Part shown: piece after piece, positions 23,859-33,531 of the stretch
Numbering within the stretch: the stretch's first letter is position 1
Layout of the letters: each line of letters begins with the position of its first letter
DNA from: an uncultured Bacteroidales bacterium
Lineage (GTDB): Bacteria > Bacteroidota > Bacteroidia > Bacteroidales > ML635J-15
Length of the DNA stretch: 64,000 nt
NCBI GenBank assembly: GCA_905234755.1
Contig: CAJOIT010000005.1
Coordinates: 1-64,000 of the forward strand
Direction: 5' to 3'
Notes under the pieces: model-generated
The model's input: the letters and a program-made list of their open reading frames with translations, nothing else
What the model was told of the DNA's origin: nothing
Databases searched by the model: none
Made by a program: the position numbers and the translations under genes

Positions 23859-23934
23859 ACATAATTAAAGGTTATAGGCGTCCAACACTAGTTGATCATA
23901 CCACTTTTAACTCTTACCTATTACCTCTTAACTT

Positions 23935-25341
23935 TTACCTGATTTCCTCTACTTCAAATATCTCGAATCGGCTCATTTCCTTCCAGTATTTTTCTATTGC
24001 GATGCGACGAATTTCGCTCCAATAGACATCTGATTCCAAGCCGTGCTTTTTTATCAATGCCATCACATCCGAAGCGATTTCGCGCTTTACTTCATCCTTT
24101 ACTTTGAAAAGCAACTTGCGACCATTGTAAGCCACTACTGCAGAAGGAGAAACTTCACCATTAGCGGAAATTGTTATTGCTCCGTAGCCCAAGGTTGTCC
24201 CTGCACCTATCTGCAAGCCATCGTTGAGGCAACTTATTGGCGGTTCGGAACCAGCATTGGAAACTATGCTGACCTCGTCCAAACCGACATGCAAATACTC
24301 CAATATGCGAAGTCCCATTTTTGCTCCGACTATTGAATAAATACCTAAGTGAGAGTGCATTTCAGAAGTCAGCAATACCAATTTGTACTCGGTGTAACCG
24401 AATTTTGACAATATTTGTTCCGTCAATGGTGCCACATCCGCCGAAAGCATAGAACCACTACGCGGCATCTCGGTGATTATCACACCCTTTTCGGTTTCAA
24501 CAGCATTCAAAACTCGCGTGGCAATAACATCGAAATAGGCATCCTGCTTTGGTCTCAAAACCGAAAAGCCCTGTCCACCAGCCGATTCCTCAAACAATTC
24601 GGGATAAAGAATGTAGAACGGAAGCAAATCGTCACAAATCCTAACTGCGGAAAACTTTTGCCCTTCGTAAAACCTTGCAAAAGTCCGTGCATACGGAGTT
24701 GCAATCTCGGGCAACAGCGACAGAAAATCATCGGGATAGAGCACTTTTCCCGCATCTAGTACCTTGAGTTTCAGTCCCGATACCGCAACCTTGTCGAAAG
24801 CCGACTTGTCCAAATTGTAGTTGTAGCCGCATGGGAAATGCTTGTCGTTGGTGCGGCTTGTCCACACAATGTATGTCAGTTTCGACACCACATCGGGATG
24901 CTTTTCCACAAGATCGGCAAGGTTGGTAAGCGGTCCCATGGCAACATATATCACAGGCTTGCGACTGTTGGCTATTGCTTCGTAAAGAGCATTTGCACGA
25001 ACATTAGTACCAGTGCGAAGCTGACTTTTCCAAAAAGCCAAAGCATCGGTGCAATCCTTCTTGTACGACTTGGGATTCAAGCCTTTGCCGAGCATTATGC
25101 CTTCGTGGTGGAACTCCGCCAACAGCGCGGAAAGGCAGTTTGCAGAACTTTCGGCATCAATCACACCGCCCACCGACTGCACCGCATTTATGTTGAAGTC
25201 GCGCGATGCCATGAAATAAGTGAGCGCACGAAAATCGTCCATACCGCAGTCGGTGTCAATCACCACATTGTACTTTGCCCGCTGATGCGCAGATGCATCG
25301 GGAGTGACAAAAAGCAAAAGCAATATGAGACATATTATCAT
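23935..25341 (-). CDS. Exported nucleoside hydrolase fused to an FmdE-like domain
   Basis: 468 aa from the ATG at 25341, which gives a clean signal peptide ending near DASAHQ. Residues 20-300 match inosine-uridine nucleoside hydrolases: the metal-binding VVIDTDCGMDD, then AVQSVGG, 'VIYVAMGPLTNLADLV' and a late Asp region. Residues ~330-468 resemble the FmdE family (SEMHSHLGIYSIVGAKMG, SCLNDGLQIGAGTTLGYGAI). The Cys usual near the first His of FmdE proteins is absent, so metal binding may be altered. It follows ybeY by 68 bases. A periplasmic nucleoside-cleaving enzyme is likely; the role of the second domain is unknown. Confidence 0.75.
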   Translation of the reverse strand: MIICLILLLLFVTPDASAHQRAKYNVVIDTDCGMDDFRALTYFMASRDFNINAVQSVGGVIDAESSANCLSALLAEFHHEGIMLGKGLNPKSYKKDCTDALAFWKSQLRTGTNVRANALYEAIANSRKPVIYVAMGPLTNLADLVEKHPDVVSKLTYIVWTSRTNDKHFPCGYNYNLDKSAFDKVAVSGLKLKVLDAGKVLYPDDFLSLLPEIATPYARTFARFYEGQKFSAVRICDDLLPFYILYPELFEESAGGQGFSVLRPKQDAYFDVIATRVLNAVETEKGVIITEMPRSGSMLSADVAPLTEQILSKFGYTEYKLVLLTSEMHSHLGIYSIVGAKMGLRILEYLHVGLDEVSIVSNAGSEPPISCLNDGLQIGAGTTLGYGAITISANGEVSPSAVVAYNGRKLLFKVKDEVKREIASDVMALIKKHGLESDVYWSEIRRIAIEKYWKEMSRFEIFEVEEIR

Positions 25342-25409
25342 GCGACAAATTTTGAGTATAAATTTTGTTTTAGGGAAGGAGAATACAACAAACAATGGCT
25401 ATACAACCA

Positions 25410-25856
25410 CTATTTACTGTCTTTCAACCATTTGCAGTAGTTAAAATCCGGCATTGCAAGACACTTGTCCTCCATGGCTCGCATTTCCTTCTGGCTTTCG
25501 GCATTTTTGTCATCGTAACCAAGCATGTGCAAGACTGCATGAATTATCACCCTGAAAATTTCCGTATCCTCGGTTCCGTATGCCTTTGCATTCTCAGCAA
25601 CCCTATCAACACTGATGTACACCTCTCCAGAAATCTTGTTTCCCTCGCTATTGTCAAAAGTAATCACATCAGTATAATAGTCATGCTTCAAAAATTCATT
25701 GTTCATCTTCAGCAAATATTCATCCGAGCAAAAAACATACGCTATCTTTCCTACGGATTTCTTGTGAGACTCAACAACATCCTTTATCCACTTCTTGAGA
25801 GCTATGTACTTTACTCTCGGCTTTTCAACATCTTCACAGAAAAATTCAATTGCCAT
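25410..25856 (-). CDS. ybeY: Endoribonuclease YbeY (rRNA maturation)
   Basis: 148 aa. YbeY is a zinc-dependent RNase for 16S rRNA 3'-end maturation and ribosome quality control. The zinc motif region reads HAVLHMLGYDD with a further acidic/His pattern (EMRAMED), in the form usual for Bacteroidota. 'NEFLKHDYYTDVITFDNS' precedes it, as in the family. It begins two bases after the DUF4175 stop and is probably co-transcribed with it. Confidence 0.95.
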   Translation of the reverse strand: MAIEFFCEDVEKPRVKYIALKKWIKDVVESHKKSVGKIAYVFCSDEYLLKMNNEFLKHDYYTDVITFDNSEGNKISGEVYISVDRVAENAKAYGTEDTEIFRVIIHAVLHMLGYDDKNAESQKEMRAMEDKCLAMPDFNYCKWLKDSK

Positions 25857-25858
25857 AA

Positions 25859-28800
25859 TCAGTTATCCTTTAAATTCTTTAAATATTCCTTGTATTTGTT
25901 TTTATAATAATCCTTTAACTTCAAATTCGAAACCTGCAGCAATTCGTTGAACCTGATTTCGCTCTCCTTTTCCTCGAAAGCCTTGTCGGGATTACTGAGT
26001 TTGTACTCCTTTGCCTCGGTGGACTTGCGTTTTTGTTCGGTTTCGCGCTCGTTCTGACTGTTTTCGGCCTGAAGCAAACGAGTAATTATCTGCTCCTGAC
26101 GGTTGACTGTCTGCTGGGTAATATTGCGGTTTACCAAATCCTTTATGTTCTGTTCTATCATCTTGTTGGCTTCCTTCAGGTACTTGGCTGCATCGGGACT
26201 AAGTTCACCATTCATCATGTCGTTCATCATCTTCTGCATCATCTCCTGCTGCATGAGCATCTTTGCCAACTGTTCGCCATATTGTCCCTGCTGACCGCCC
26301 TTCTTCATCTGGTCGAGCATCTGCTGCATCTGCTGTTTCATTTGCTGCTGCATGTCGCGCATCTGCCCCATCTGCTTCTGCTGCGGCTGCCCCTGACCTT
26401 TGTTCTTGCACTTGTTGCAACTTGAACTCGAATTGCTTTGCATCTGCATCTGCTGTTGTTGCATCTGGTCGAGAAGTTCCGACAGCAAAAGGGCAAGATT
26501 GTTCGCCGATGTCAGAACCTTCTGCTGAGATGTCTGCGCCTGATATTTCTGCGAATTACCAAGATAGTCCATAATCGAAGCAAGCCCCTTGCGGATATTC
26601 ATCACCTCGGGCGAAACCATAGACGAAAGTCCCGGCACTCGTGCCGCCAACGCATTCAACGAATCCCTGATTACCGAGAAATTGTCGGTAAGGTTTTTCT
26701 GGCGCACAACATATTCCTTGTACTGCGGCGACTTGTACGACAGCGGTTTCATGCCCGACATTACATCCTCCTGGTCGAAGGAAAAAGTCAGCACATTCTC
26801 AAGCAATTGCTTTATGTCGTCCATGTTCTCGCCGTTTTCCTCCATCTCCATCTGCGCCATCATCGAGTCCATCTTCTGCGACAGTTCCTGCATCTTCTGC
26901 GAACTGTTCTTCTGCTTGTCCGATGCCTTGTTGTTCTTGTTATCGTTCAAATCCTCGTTTGCCTGCTGCATTTCGTTCGAAATGTCGTTCATTTCATTCT
27001 TGAAATCCTGCAAAGGCATAGGTTCCTTCAGGTCGGAATTCTTCTCCAAGGTCTTGTTGTACTCTTCCTTGAGTTTGTCGAACTGCTCATTCAGTTCGCT
27101 TTGCTCCTTCTTGAGTTCTTCCTGCGATTTGCTCTTATCCTTGGTTTCCTCGGCAAGTTTCTTTTCCTTCTCGGCAAGATTTTCCATCTGGTCGGCAATG
27201 CTCTTTACGCGCTCCTCAACTTCCGACCGCTTAAGCAGTTCGAGTGTGTTGTCCATGTTCTGCTCCATCTCCTCTACCGACATCTTGAACTCCTCCGACT
27301 TCTTGAAAAACTCGTCCTTGTTGAAATCTTCCATGAGTTTCTTCATCTCCTCAATCATCTGACGCATCTCGTCGGTCATGAGATTTTCCATAAGACTATT
27401 GATTTCAGCCTGCTTCTTCAATAGGTCCTCACTCTTAGAGAATTGTTCCTTGTACTGCTGAAGCTGGTTCTGTTCTTCCTTTATCTGCTCCATCAGGTTT
27501 TCGAGCTGGTCTTCCTTGTCGAGAATGTCCTGCATAATCTGCGAACGGTCGTATGCCGAAAGGTTCTCGTTCACAAGTTTACGCTTCAGCTCATCAATGC
27601 TTTTCTTGATGTCCTCACTTATCTTCTTTGCCTCGTCAATCTTGTTTTCGGTTTCGCTGTTGGTCTCGTCGCTCATATCCTGCAAGTCCTGAGCCGATGG
27701 AATGTTATATTCCATAACCTTCGACTTCGCCGTCTTGGGACCGCTGTAGCCATCGTTGTCGGCAACCTCAAAGTAATATGTAAGCCTGTTGCCAGTATGC
27801 TCGAGAGTAGAAAAATCAACAGCATAGTAGAAATCCTGCGAATTTAGCCTCTGCGAGAACTGCACCGGCGACTTCTGTATTTCCTTTTCTCCATCAAAAC
27901 AGCGGAATGTGAGCCTTGTAAAGCCATAGTCGTCATCGATTGCACCCTTGAAATAAATTATTGCAGGATTTGCGCTGTCCTTTGCTTCACTTACGACAAT
28001 GGTCGGATAAAGGTCGGGAACCACGCGAATGCGATACCTTATGTCAACCATTTCGCTGAAATACTCGTTGGAGACAAAAAGCATATAGTCGCCACCCGAT
28101 GTAATGCGCTTCGAAACGGTGTATTCGTTGTTGTCTTTCTCGGTAGGCAATACAATACTATCAAGAACAATTGCCAAAGAATCAAGGTTTGCCGTACCGA
28201 AAGTCCATTTTACATTCGAGCCGATTGGCACCTCAATATCGCCAGAATTTTTAACCTCGGTTGCTTCCAAACCTGTGTAAGCCATCGGAGTTATGTTCAC
28301 CTTGAAATCAAGGATTAGCGGTGCTGGCATAACGCTTACCTCGTAGTCCTTTGATTCCACATCCTGAGCCGTAAAATAAAACTTGAAGGAATTGTTCAAA
28401 GTCTTGAAATCATACTTGAAGGTTGAAGCCGACTGCTTTTCCATGTAGAACGAGTTACCACCGAAATTTATCATCACATGCTCGGGCACATACTGACCTT
28501 CGACTCGTAGATTAACGGTAAAATCGTCACCCTGACGAACCTGCAAGGTGTCGTTTTCGAGAATGAACGAAAATGGTGCTGGCATCTCGAAATGCTCATC
28601 GTACTTCACTATTCGTTCCGTTCCCTCGGTGACAATCGCCGGCTTGAACGAAATTATCAGCACGAACACAAGTACAACCGGAGCCAAATACACAAGGTAC
28701 TTGACATTCTTCTTTATCTTGATTGCCGATAGGAAAGGAATTGGCGAAAGTTTCTCAATTCTCTGCGAGATACTTGCATAAATAAGGTCACGAGTCTCTG

Positions 28801-29167
28801 GATTTTCATTCAGCAAAGAATTGAGTTCCAATGTATTCTGTAGTTTGTCCGACACCTCGTGGAAATGCTTTCCAAGAATACGGCTGGCCTCGGCATACGA
28901 AATGCGCTTGCCGATTTTCATCAGCTTTAGCAAAGGCCACAGAATCATTGTGAAGAATACGATGGCATACAATGTTATCGAACTGATAAACAATGCTGTA
29001 CGGAATGCCGATGAAAATCTGCCGTAGTATTCAGCAATAATGACAATCAGATACCACAATCCCGAAATGGCAAGTGCAAGTATAACACCCTTTACCATCT
29101 TGTTCAGATAGTACTTCCTGATAAATTTATCAAGTTTGGAAATCAATATGTTATACTTTTCGTCCAT
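25859..29167 (-). CDS. DUF4175 family membrane protein with long coiled coil
   Basis: 1102 aa. Two membrane helices near residues 20-85 and one near 150-170 are followed by an extracytoplasmic beta-rich part (about 180-490). Long coiled-coil segments come next (about 500-780, rich in E/K/Q/L). A Gln/Met-rich stretch (about 900-1000) contains CNKCKNKG, a Cys pair. This layout is that of Bacteroidota DUF4175 proteins, of unknown function, possibly envelope organisers. It leads an operon with ybeY. Promoter box at 29184-29191. Confidence 0.85.
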   Translation of the reverse strand: MDEKYNILISKLDKFIRKYYLNKMVKGVILALAISGLWYLIVIIAEYYGRFSSAFRTALFISSITLYAIVFFTMILWPLLKLMKIGKRISYAEASRILGKHFHEVSDKLQNTLELNSLLNENPETRDLIYASISQRIEKLSPIPFLSAIKIKKNVKYLVYLAPVVLVFVLIISFKPAIVTEGTERIVKYDEHFEMPAPFSFILENDTLQVRQGDDFTVNLRVEGQYVPEHVMINFGGNSFYMEKQSASTFKYDFKTLNNSFKFYFTAQDVESKDYEVSVMPAPLILDFKVNITPMAYTGLEATEVKNSGDIEVPIGSNVKWTFGTANLDSLAIVLDSIVLPTEKDNNEYTVSKRITSGGDYMLFVSNEYFSEMVDIRYRIRVVPDLYPTIVVSEAKDSANPAIIYFKGAIDDDYGFTRLTFRCFDGEKEIQKSPVQFSQRLNSQDFYYAVDFSTLEHTGNRLTYYFEVADNDGYSGPKTAKSKVMEYNIPSAQDLQDMSDETNSETENKIDEAKKISEDIKKSIDELKRKLVNENLSAYDRSQIMQDILDKEDQLENLMEQIKEEQNQLQQYKEQFSKSEDLLKKQAEINSLMENLMTDEMRQMIEEMKKLMEDFNKDEFFKKSEEFKMSVEEMEQNMDNTLELLKRSEVEERVKSIADQMENLAEKEKKLAEETKDKSKSQEELKKEQSELNEQFDKLKEEYNKTLEKNSDLKEPMPLQDFKNEMNDISNEMQQANEDLNDNKNNKASDKQKNSSQKMQELSQKMDSMMAQMEMEENGENMDDIKQLLENVLTFSFDQEDVMSGMKPLSYKSPQYKEYVVRQKNLTDNFSVIRDSLNALAARVPGLSSMVSPEVMNIRKGLASIMDYLGNSQKYQAQTSQQKVLTSANNLALLLSELLDQMQQQQMQMQSNSSSSCNKCKNKGQGQPQQKQMGQMRDMQQQMKQQMQQMLDQMKKGGQQGQYGEQLAKMLMQQEMMQKMMNDMMNGELSPDAAKYLKEANKMIEQNIKDLVNRNITQQTVNRQEQIITRLLQAENSQNERETEQKRKSTEAKEYKLSNPDKAFEEKESEIRFNELLQVSNLKLKDYYKNKYKEYLKNLKDN

Positions 29168-29183
29168 TTTCAGTTAAGAAACG

Positions 29184-29191
29184 CAAATATA
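29184..29191 (-). promoter_or_regulatory. Promoter -7 box for the DUF4175-ybeY operon
   Basis: TATATTTG on the minus strand, 16 bases before the ATG at 29167. Confidence 0.55.
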
Positions 29192-29295
29192 GTAAAAAAA
29201 ATTATCCGTGTTTGCGAAAAAATTTTGCTAGTTATATAAGTTGTTTTGTAATAGTGGGTAAGAAGCGACATGCATACCGCCGACATATTATGAAA

Positions 29296-29512
29296 GTAGG
29301 CTCGCAATACATTGCGAGCCTACAGATATTGTTTCGTTGTATTACACAGATGCTGAAACAAGTTCAGCATGACTCCGAGGGGGGGGGTATCGTTGTTAAT
29401 TCTTTACAACCTGCCTATTGATTACAAAGTCCGCTGTGCTGACCCTTATCGTGTAAGCTGCCGGTGGCAGATTGCTGAGACTCAAGATGGTCTCGTAGCT
29501 GTTCTGCGGAGC
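29296..29512. repeat. Direct repeat copy A: duplicated 3' end of a T9SS protein gene
   Basis: 217 bases about 95% identical to 30997-31212. On the minus strand it encodes the end of a T9SS C-terminal domain (ending VINRQVVKN and a stop) and then a GTAGGCTCGCAAT-type palindrome. It ends exactly at the stop codon of the ATPase gene (29513). It is the tail of a lost or rearranged T9SS gene, not an intact gene. Confidence 0.9.
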
Positions 29513-30802
29513 CTACACCGAGAATGTGGCAATTGCATACAACGGAATGTTTTCCATCCAGTCTTGATCTATATATGGTTTCATAGAAAGCCTAATGCCT
29601 TTCAAATCTGGATACTTGTCAACAAATGTCCTGAGCGATTTTGAACGCACATTTTCTTCTGCTTTTACCTCAACAGGCAAAACTTTGCCAGAATCCTGCA
29701 AAACAAAATCTATTTCCACCTGAGAATCATTTGTGCTGTAATAATATGCCTTTATGCCTTTCGAGACAAGCTGTGTGAGAACAAATTCCTCAGTAAAAGC
29801 GCCTTTGTATTCTACAAATATATCATCGTTTACGATTACATCTGCAGCCCTCACATCCATCATAGCGCCTAAAAGTCCGACATCAAGCATAAATAGTTTG
29901 AATACATTATCTTGTGCATAAAAATTCAATGGTAACCGAGGCTCGGTAAGTCGCTGTACCTTATATACAAGTCCCATATCAACAAGCCATTGTATGGCAA
30001 CCTCGAATTCACTTGCTCTGCCACCTTTTTTGATTTCACTATATTGAAATTTCTTGTTCTCCTTTGCTAGCTGACTTGGAATGCACCCCCAAACAAGATT
30101 TATACGAGGAATCTCTTTACTGCCCGTATGCTTTGAAAAGTCGTGCGAATAGTCGAAAAGTATCTGCTTCTGTATTTCTCGAACTTGCAAAAGGCTTGTA
30201 TTCTCGGTATATGATTTCAATACAGCGGGCATGCCACCTACATAATAATATTTACGAAGCAGGTCAATATACATTGGCGACAATGCATTTATCAGTTGCC
30301 AGTCGCCACTATGCAGCGCCTGCAACGCCTGCCCCTTATCCATTGCCATCAAAAATTCCTCAAAATTCATAGGATAAAGGTTGAGCATATTTACTTTGCC
30401 TACAGGAAATGAAACGCCACTATGTAACATTATACCAAGCAACGAACCAGCAACTGCCACATGATATTCGGGAGAGTCTTCACAAAAATATTTCAATGCA
30501 GTCAACGCTCTTGGATATTCTTGAATTTCATCAATAATGATCAATGTTTCGTTAGGTAGAATATCTACCCCCGACATTGCTGATATCGCCATGATAATGC
30601 GATGTGTATCAAAATCCTCAAAAACAAAATCAAGATTTTCGGACCGCTCACAATTAATATAAGCTACCGATTTGTATTCTTCTTTACCAAAATTCTGGAG
30701 CAACCAAGTTTTTCCAACTTGTCTTGCACCATTCAAAATAAGCGGTTTCCTATCTGGATTATTTTTCCATTTTACTAAATCGTTCATTAACAATCTTTTC
30801 AT
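29513..30802 (-). CDS. AAA+ ATPase with DUF4143 domain
   Basis: 429 aa from the ATG at 30802. Walker A is GARQVGKTW (about residues 24-32), Walker B LIIIDEIQEYP; the C-terminal half carries DUF4143 (GLLGAMMDVRAAD, YYYSTNDSQVEIDFVLQ, LPVEVKAEENVRSKSL), a PD-(D/E)xK-like nuclease-type fold. These proteins are abundant in Bacteroidota and multiply as paralogues; their role is unsettled. Upstream are two 22-bp direct repeats. The longer frame reaching 30913 merely translates those repeats. The last residues (IATFSV) sit at the junction with copy A, so the extreme C-terminus may have been replaced. Confidence 0.85.
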   Translation of the reverse strand: MKRLLMNDLVKWKNNPDRKPLILNGARQVGKTWLLQNFGKEEYKSVAYINCERSENLDFVFEDFDTHRIIMAISAMSGVDILPNETLIIIDEIQEYPRALTALKYFCEDSPEYHVAVAGSLLGIMLHSGVSFPVGKVNMLNLYPMNFEEFLMAMDKGQALQALHSGDWQLINALSPMYIDLLRKYYYVGGMPAVLKSYTENTSLLQVREIQKQILFDYSHDFSKHTGSKEIPRINLVWGCIPSQLAKENKKFQYSEIKKGGRASEFEVAIQWLVDMGLVYKVQRLTEPRLPLNFYAQDNVFKLFMLDVGLLGAMMDVRAADVIVNDDIFVEYKGAFTEEFVLTQLVSKGIKAYYYSTNDSQVEIDFVLQDSGKVLPVEVKAEENVRSKSLRTFVDKYPDLKGIRLSMKPYIDQDWMENIPLYAIATFSV

Positions 30803-30810
30803 GATATTTT

Positions 30811-30865
30811 TACATTTTTTCGGACGAATAATCGTTGCAAAATTACATTTTTTCGGACGAATAAT
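30811..30865. promoter_or_regulatory. Two 22-bp direct repeats upstream of the ATPase (operator-like)
   Basis: TACATTTTTTCGGACGAATA plus AT occurs at 30811-30832 and 30844-30865, 33 bases apart (about three helical turns). They lie just before the ATPase start on the minus strand. Spacing on one face of the helix suggests binding by a dimeric regulator, perhaps the protein itself. Confidence 0.5.
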
Positions 30866-30949
30866 GCTACATTTTTTTACATTTTTTTTGACATTCGTGT
30901 GACGACTCAACAAATTGTTTAATGTGGTTTGTTGTTGGTTCTATTGTGG

Positions 30950-30969
30950 AGACGCAAAATTTTGCGTCT
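30950..30969. repeat. 20-bp perfect palindrome AGACGCAAAA/TTTTGCGTCT
   Basis: Identical to 9470-9489. Confidence 0.85.
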
Positions 30970-30996
30970 TTACATGATTGCAGGTACGAAAAAATT

Positions 30997-31212
30997 GTAG
31001 GCTCGCAATGCATTGCGAGCCTACAGATATTGTTTCGTTGTATTACACAGATGCTGAAACAAGTTCAGCATGACTCCGAGGGGGGTGTATCGTTGTTAAT
31101 TCTTTACAACCTGCCTATTGATTACAAAGTCCGCTGTGCTAACCCTTACCGTGTAGGTTGCTGGTGGCAGATTGCTGAGATTCAAGATGGTCTCGTAGCT
31201 GTTCTGCGGAGC
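30997..31212. repeat. Direct repeat copy B (includes a 30-bp palindrome)
   Basis: Counterpart of 29296-29512, overlapping the 3' end of the T9SS adhesin gene. It begins with a perfect 30-bp palindrome (30996-31025, half TGTAGGCTCGCAATG), whose exact copy lies at 60835-60864. Confidence 0.9.
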
Positions 31213-33531
31213 AGCAATCTTGTTGGTATAAATCAACTTGCCAAGCATATCGTAAACCTCGATGGTTGCAGGACGATTGTCGAAATTGTCGAGAACAACA
31301 GTCAACTCATCGTTGAACGGGTTCGGGTAAGCCTGAACATCCGGCTCGCCGACTTCGGGTTCGATGCAGTTTGCAACAACGATTTCCGAAACTGTGCGTG
31401 TACCGTCGTAGTCAACCTGAACGAGGCGGTAGTAGTTGTCGCCACCATGGATGCCATAGTCGGTGTAAGAGTAGTCGAGCTGCTCAATGCTGTTTCCAGC
31501 ACCTGCTATGCGAGCAATCTCGGTGAAGTTGATTGCATCATCCGAATGCTCGAGCGAGAAGTAGTCGTTGTTGCGTTCAGATGCGGTTGACCACTCTACG
31601 AGTGATGAACGACCGTCACAGGTTGCGGTGAAGGAGGTGAGTTCGATTGGGAGGACCGTGTTCTTAGACTTTGATCCGAGGGTTATAAGGAAGTCGGCAG
31701 CGGCACGATGTGGATCCTTCGGAATTGTTGCTCCTGTTAAGGTAATAACATTATGGTCTGCTCCGCTGATTACGGCTGTACCTTCAAAGTTTTTCCAGCA
31801 ACCATTGGTATAAGCGGCAAGCTGTATGTCATTGTTAACATACGCACTTGTCGAGTTGAAATGCTCTGCGCCAGAAATGGCTTCGGAAACAAGTGTAACA
31901 TTACTCAACTCAACGGGTGAGCTTACATCCCAATACTCGAAGTTGCTTACATGGTCGAACCTTTCATCGGCATTGCCACACATATCGGCGGCATTCCACC
32001 AGCGCGGTATTACATCTGTAGTAAATCCGTGTGTGCCATCGCCATTATCGGCAGAATTGTGATTGTATTTTGCCGAAACCCAACTGCCCGAACCTATGGT
32101 AGCCGTAATAGTACCGAGAACGCCATCAGAACCGGTCGGGAATGTGAAGCTTGAACCATTACCAGTCTTGGTAACGGTACCGTCAACATAAGAGTTGAGG
32201 TTTGCACCAGCCGACGAGCCTCCCTCGCCGAAAGTCACATTACCAGAAACGATACCGCTTGAGAAGGTTGCAGTGCCGTTGACGGCAGGAGCAACACCAA
32301 GATTAATTCCGTTGCTGTTGTTGAATGTAATATTGTTGAATGCAAGTGCAGAAGCGGAAGATATTGCCTGTGCTTCGCTTCCTTCGAATACTACGGTTCC
32401 TGTACCGGCGGTAAATGTTCCATTGTTGGTAAAGTCGCCTGCAACATTAAGAGTACCGCTTCCCATCGAAAGGGTTTTGCCAGTTCCTATATTGAGGTTC
32501 TTTACTGTAGCGGTATTGCCATTGGCGATATTCGCGGTATTGCTTACCGAAGCCGTTACGCAGTCGTCGAGAGCAACAATAAATACATTTGTTGTATTGT
32601 TCGACAATGTTCCTGCAACGGAATACCTTGTTCCATTGTACTGCAGCCAGTTGCCTGCCGTGTTCCAGTCGGACGAGCCGGCAAGACCAGTCCACACCCT
32701 AACCTTATGATCCGATGCATCGATAGCGCTTTGGTCGTCGTCGCTATGCGGAGTGCAGGCGTATGCAGTAACATGTATTGTAGTGCTGTTGTTTGTCAAA
32801 TTGAAATCATCATCATAATTAGGATCCGATATTGTTACCACTATGGTATGTTCTCCTGCTGTAAGCGATACTGGGGTTGGATGTATGAACGAATGTGTTT
32901 CCTTGTAGGGAATTTCTATGCCTTCATATTCATATTCAACAGGTTCGCCTCCATCAACAGTATAGGAAACAATATACGATGTAAGCGTAGAACTCAAGTT
33001 CCTTACAACCCCGCTTATTGTAAAGTCGTCACCAACGAAAACATACGAATCGTCTGCCGGTGTTGCCGACACTAATTCAATCTCCGGCTTGAGAGAAATC
33101 TTTAAGTCATCAATAAAAAGTCGCCACTGATATTCTGAATAATAATTTAATGCTATACGCTTAACTGTAGCTGGTATTACACAACTATAATCTGTATAAT
33201 CAGTAGAACTTGTTGATATTTCATTACCTACAGGATCTAAATTCGACACATCCACTTCCTCTCCACTTGTAGAATAAGACATAACTCTAAAAGTCTCAGT
33301 TCCTCCAGAATATGATGCCGCATATTTAAATTCTAGCACTAAGGGCAACCCAGTCGGAAGATCATCAGGAAGCGTTATTTCCGGTGTTATGAGATACTGG
33401 TTATAATCACTTGCAGTCGAATAACTAGAAAAACGGAACTTGTTATCGTAAACGCCAAGTTCACTTTCATTTGCCTGATTCATCGATTTCTGAATCCAGC
33501 AATCTGGCAAACTATAACTAAATAACTGCAC
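31096..33531 (-). pseudogene. T9SS adhesin, C-terminal fragment (after second frameshift)
   Basis: 811 codons in the third reading frame of a long minus-strand gene. It continues the previous fragment: VQLFSYSLPDCWIQKSMN is the middle of a cleaved-adhesin module cut by the frame change near 33525. Contents: a MAM/cleaved-adhesin jelly roll ending in YQWRLFIDDLKIS, a CARDB-like domain (about 155-250), a Thr/Asn/Gly-rich repetitive beta region with GNTATVKNLNIG, then a type A sorting tail (PEVGEPDVQAYPNPFNDEL ... VINRQVVKN). The sorting tail targets the protein to the T9SS and the cell surface. No start codon of its own. Confidence 0.85.

Noticed and set aside
26033..27847. Long leucine/valine-rich plus-strand ORFs opposite DUF4175
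   Set aside because: They are antisense images of the Gln/Glu/Lys-rich coiled coil; codon positions and homology support the minus strand.
29285..29644. Plus-strand ORF over repeat copy A
   Set aside because: It is the reverse of a duplicated T9SS tail; the reading frame there belongs to the minus strand.
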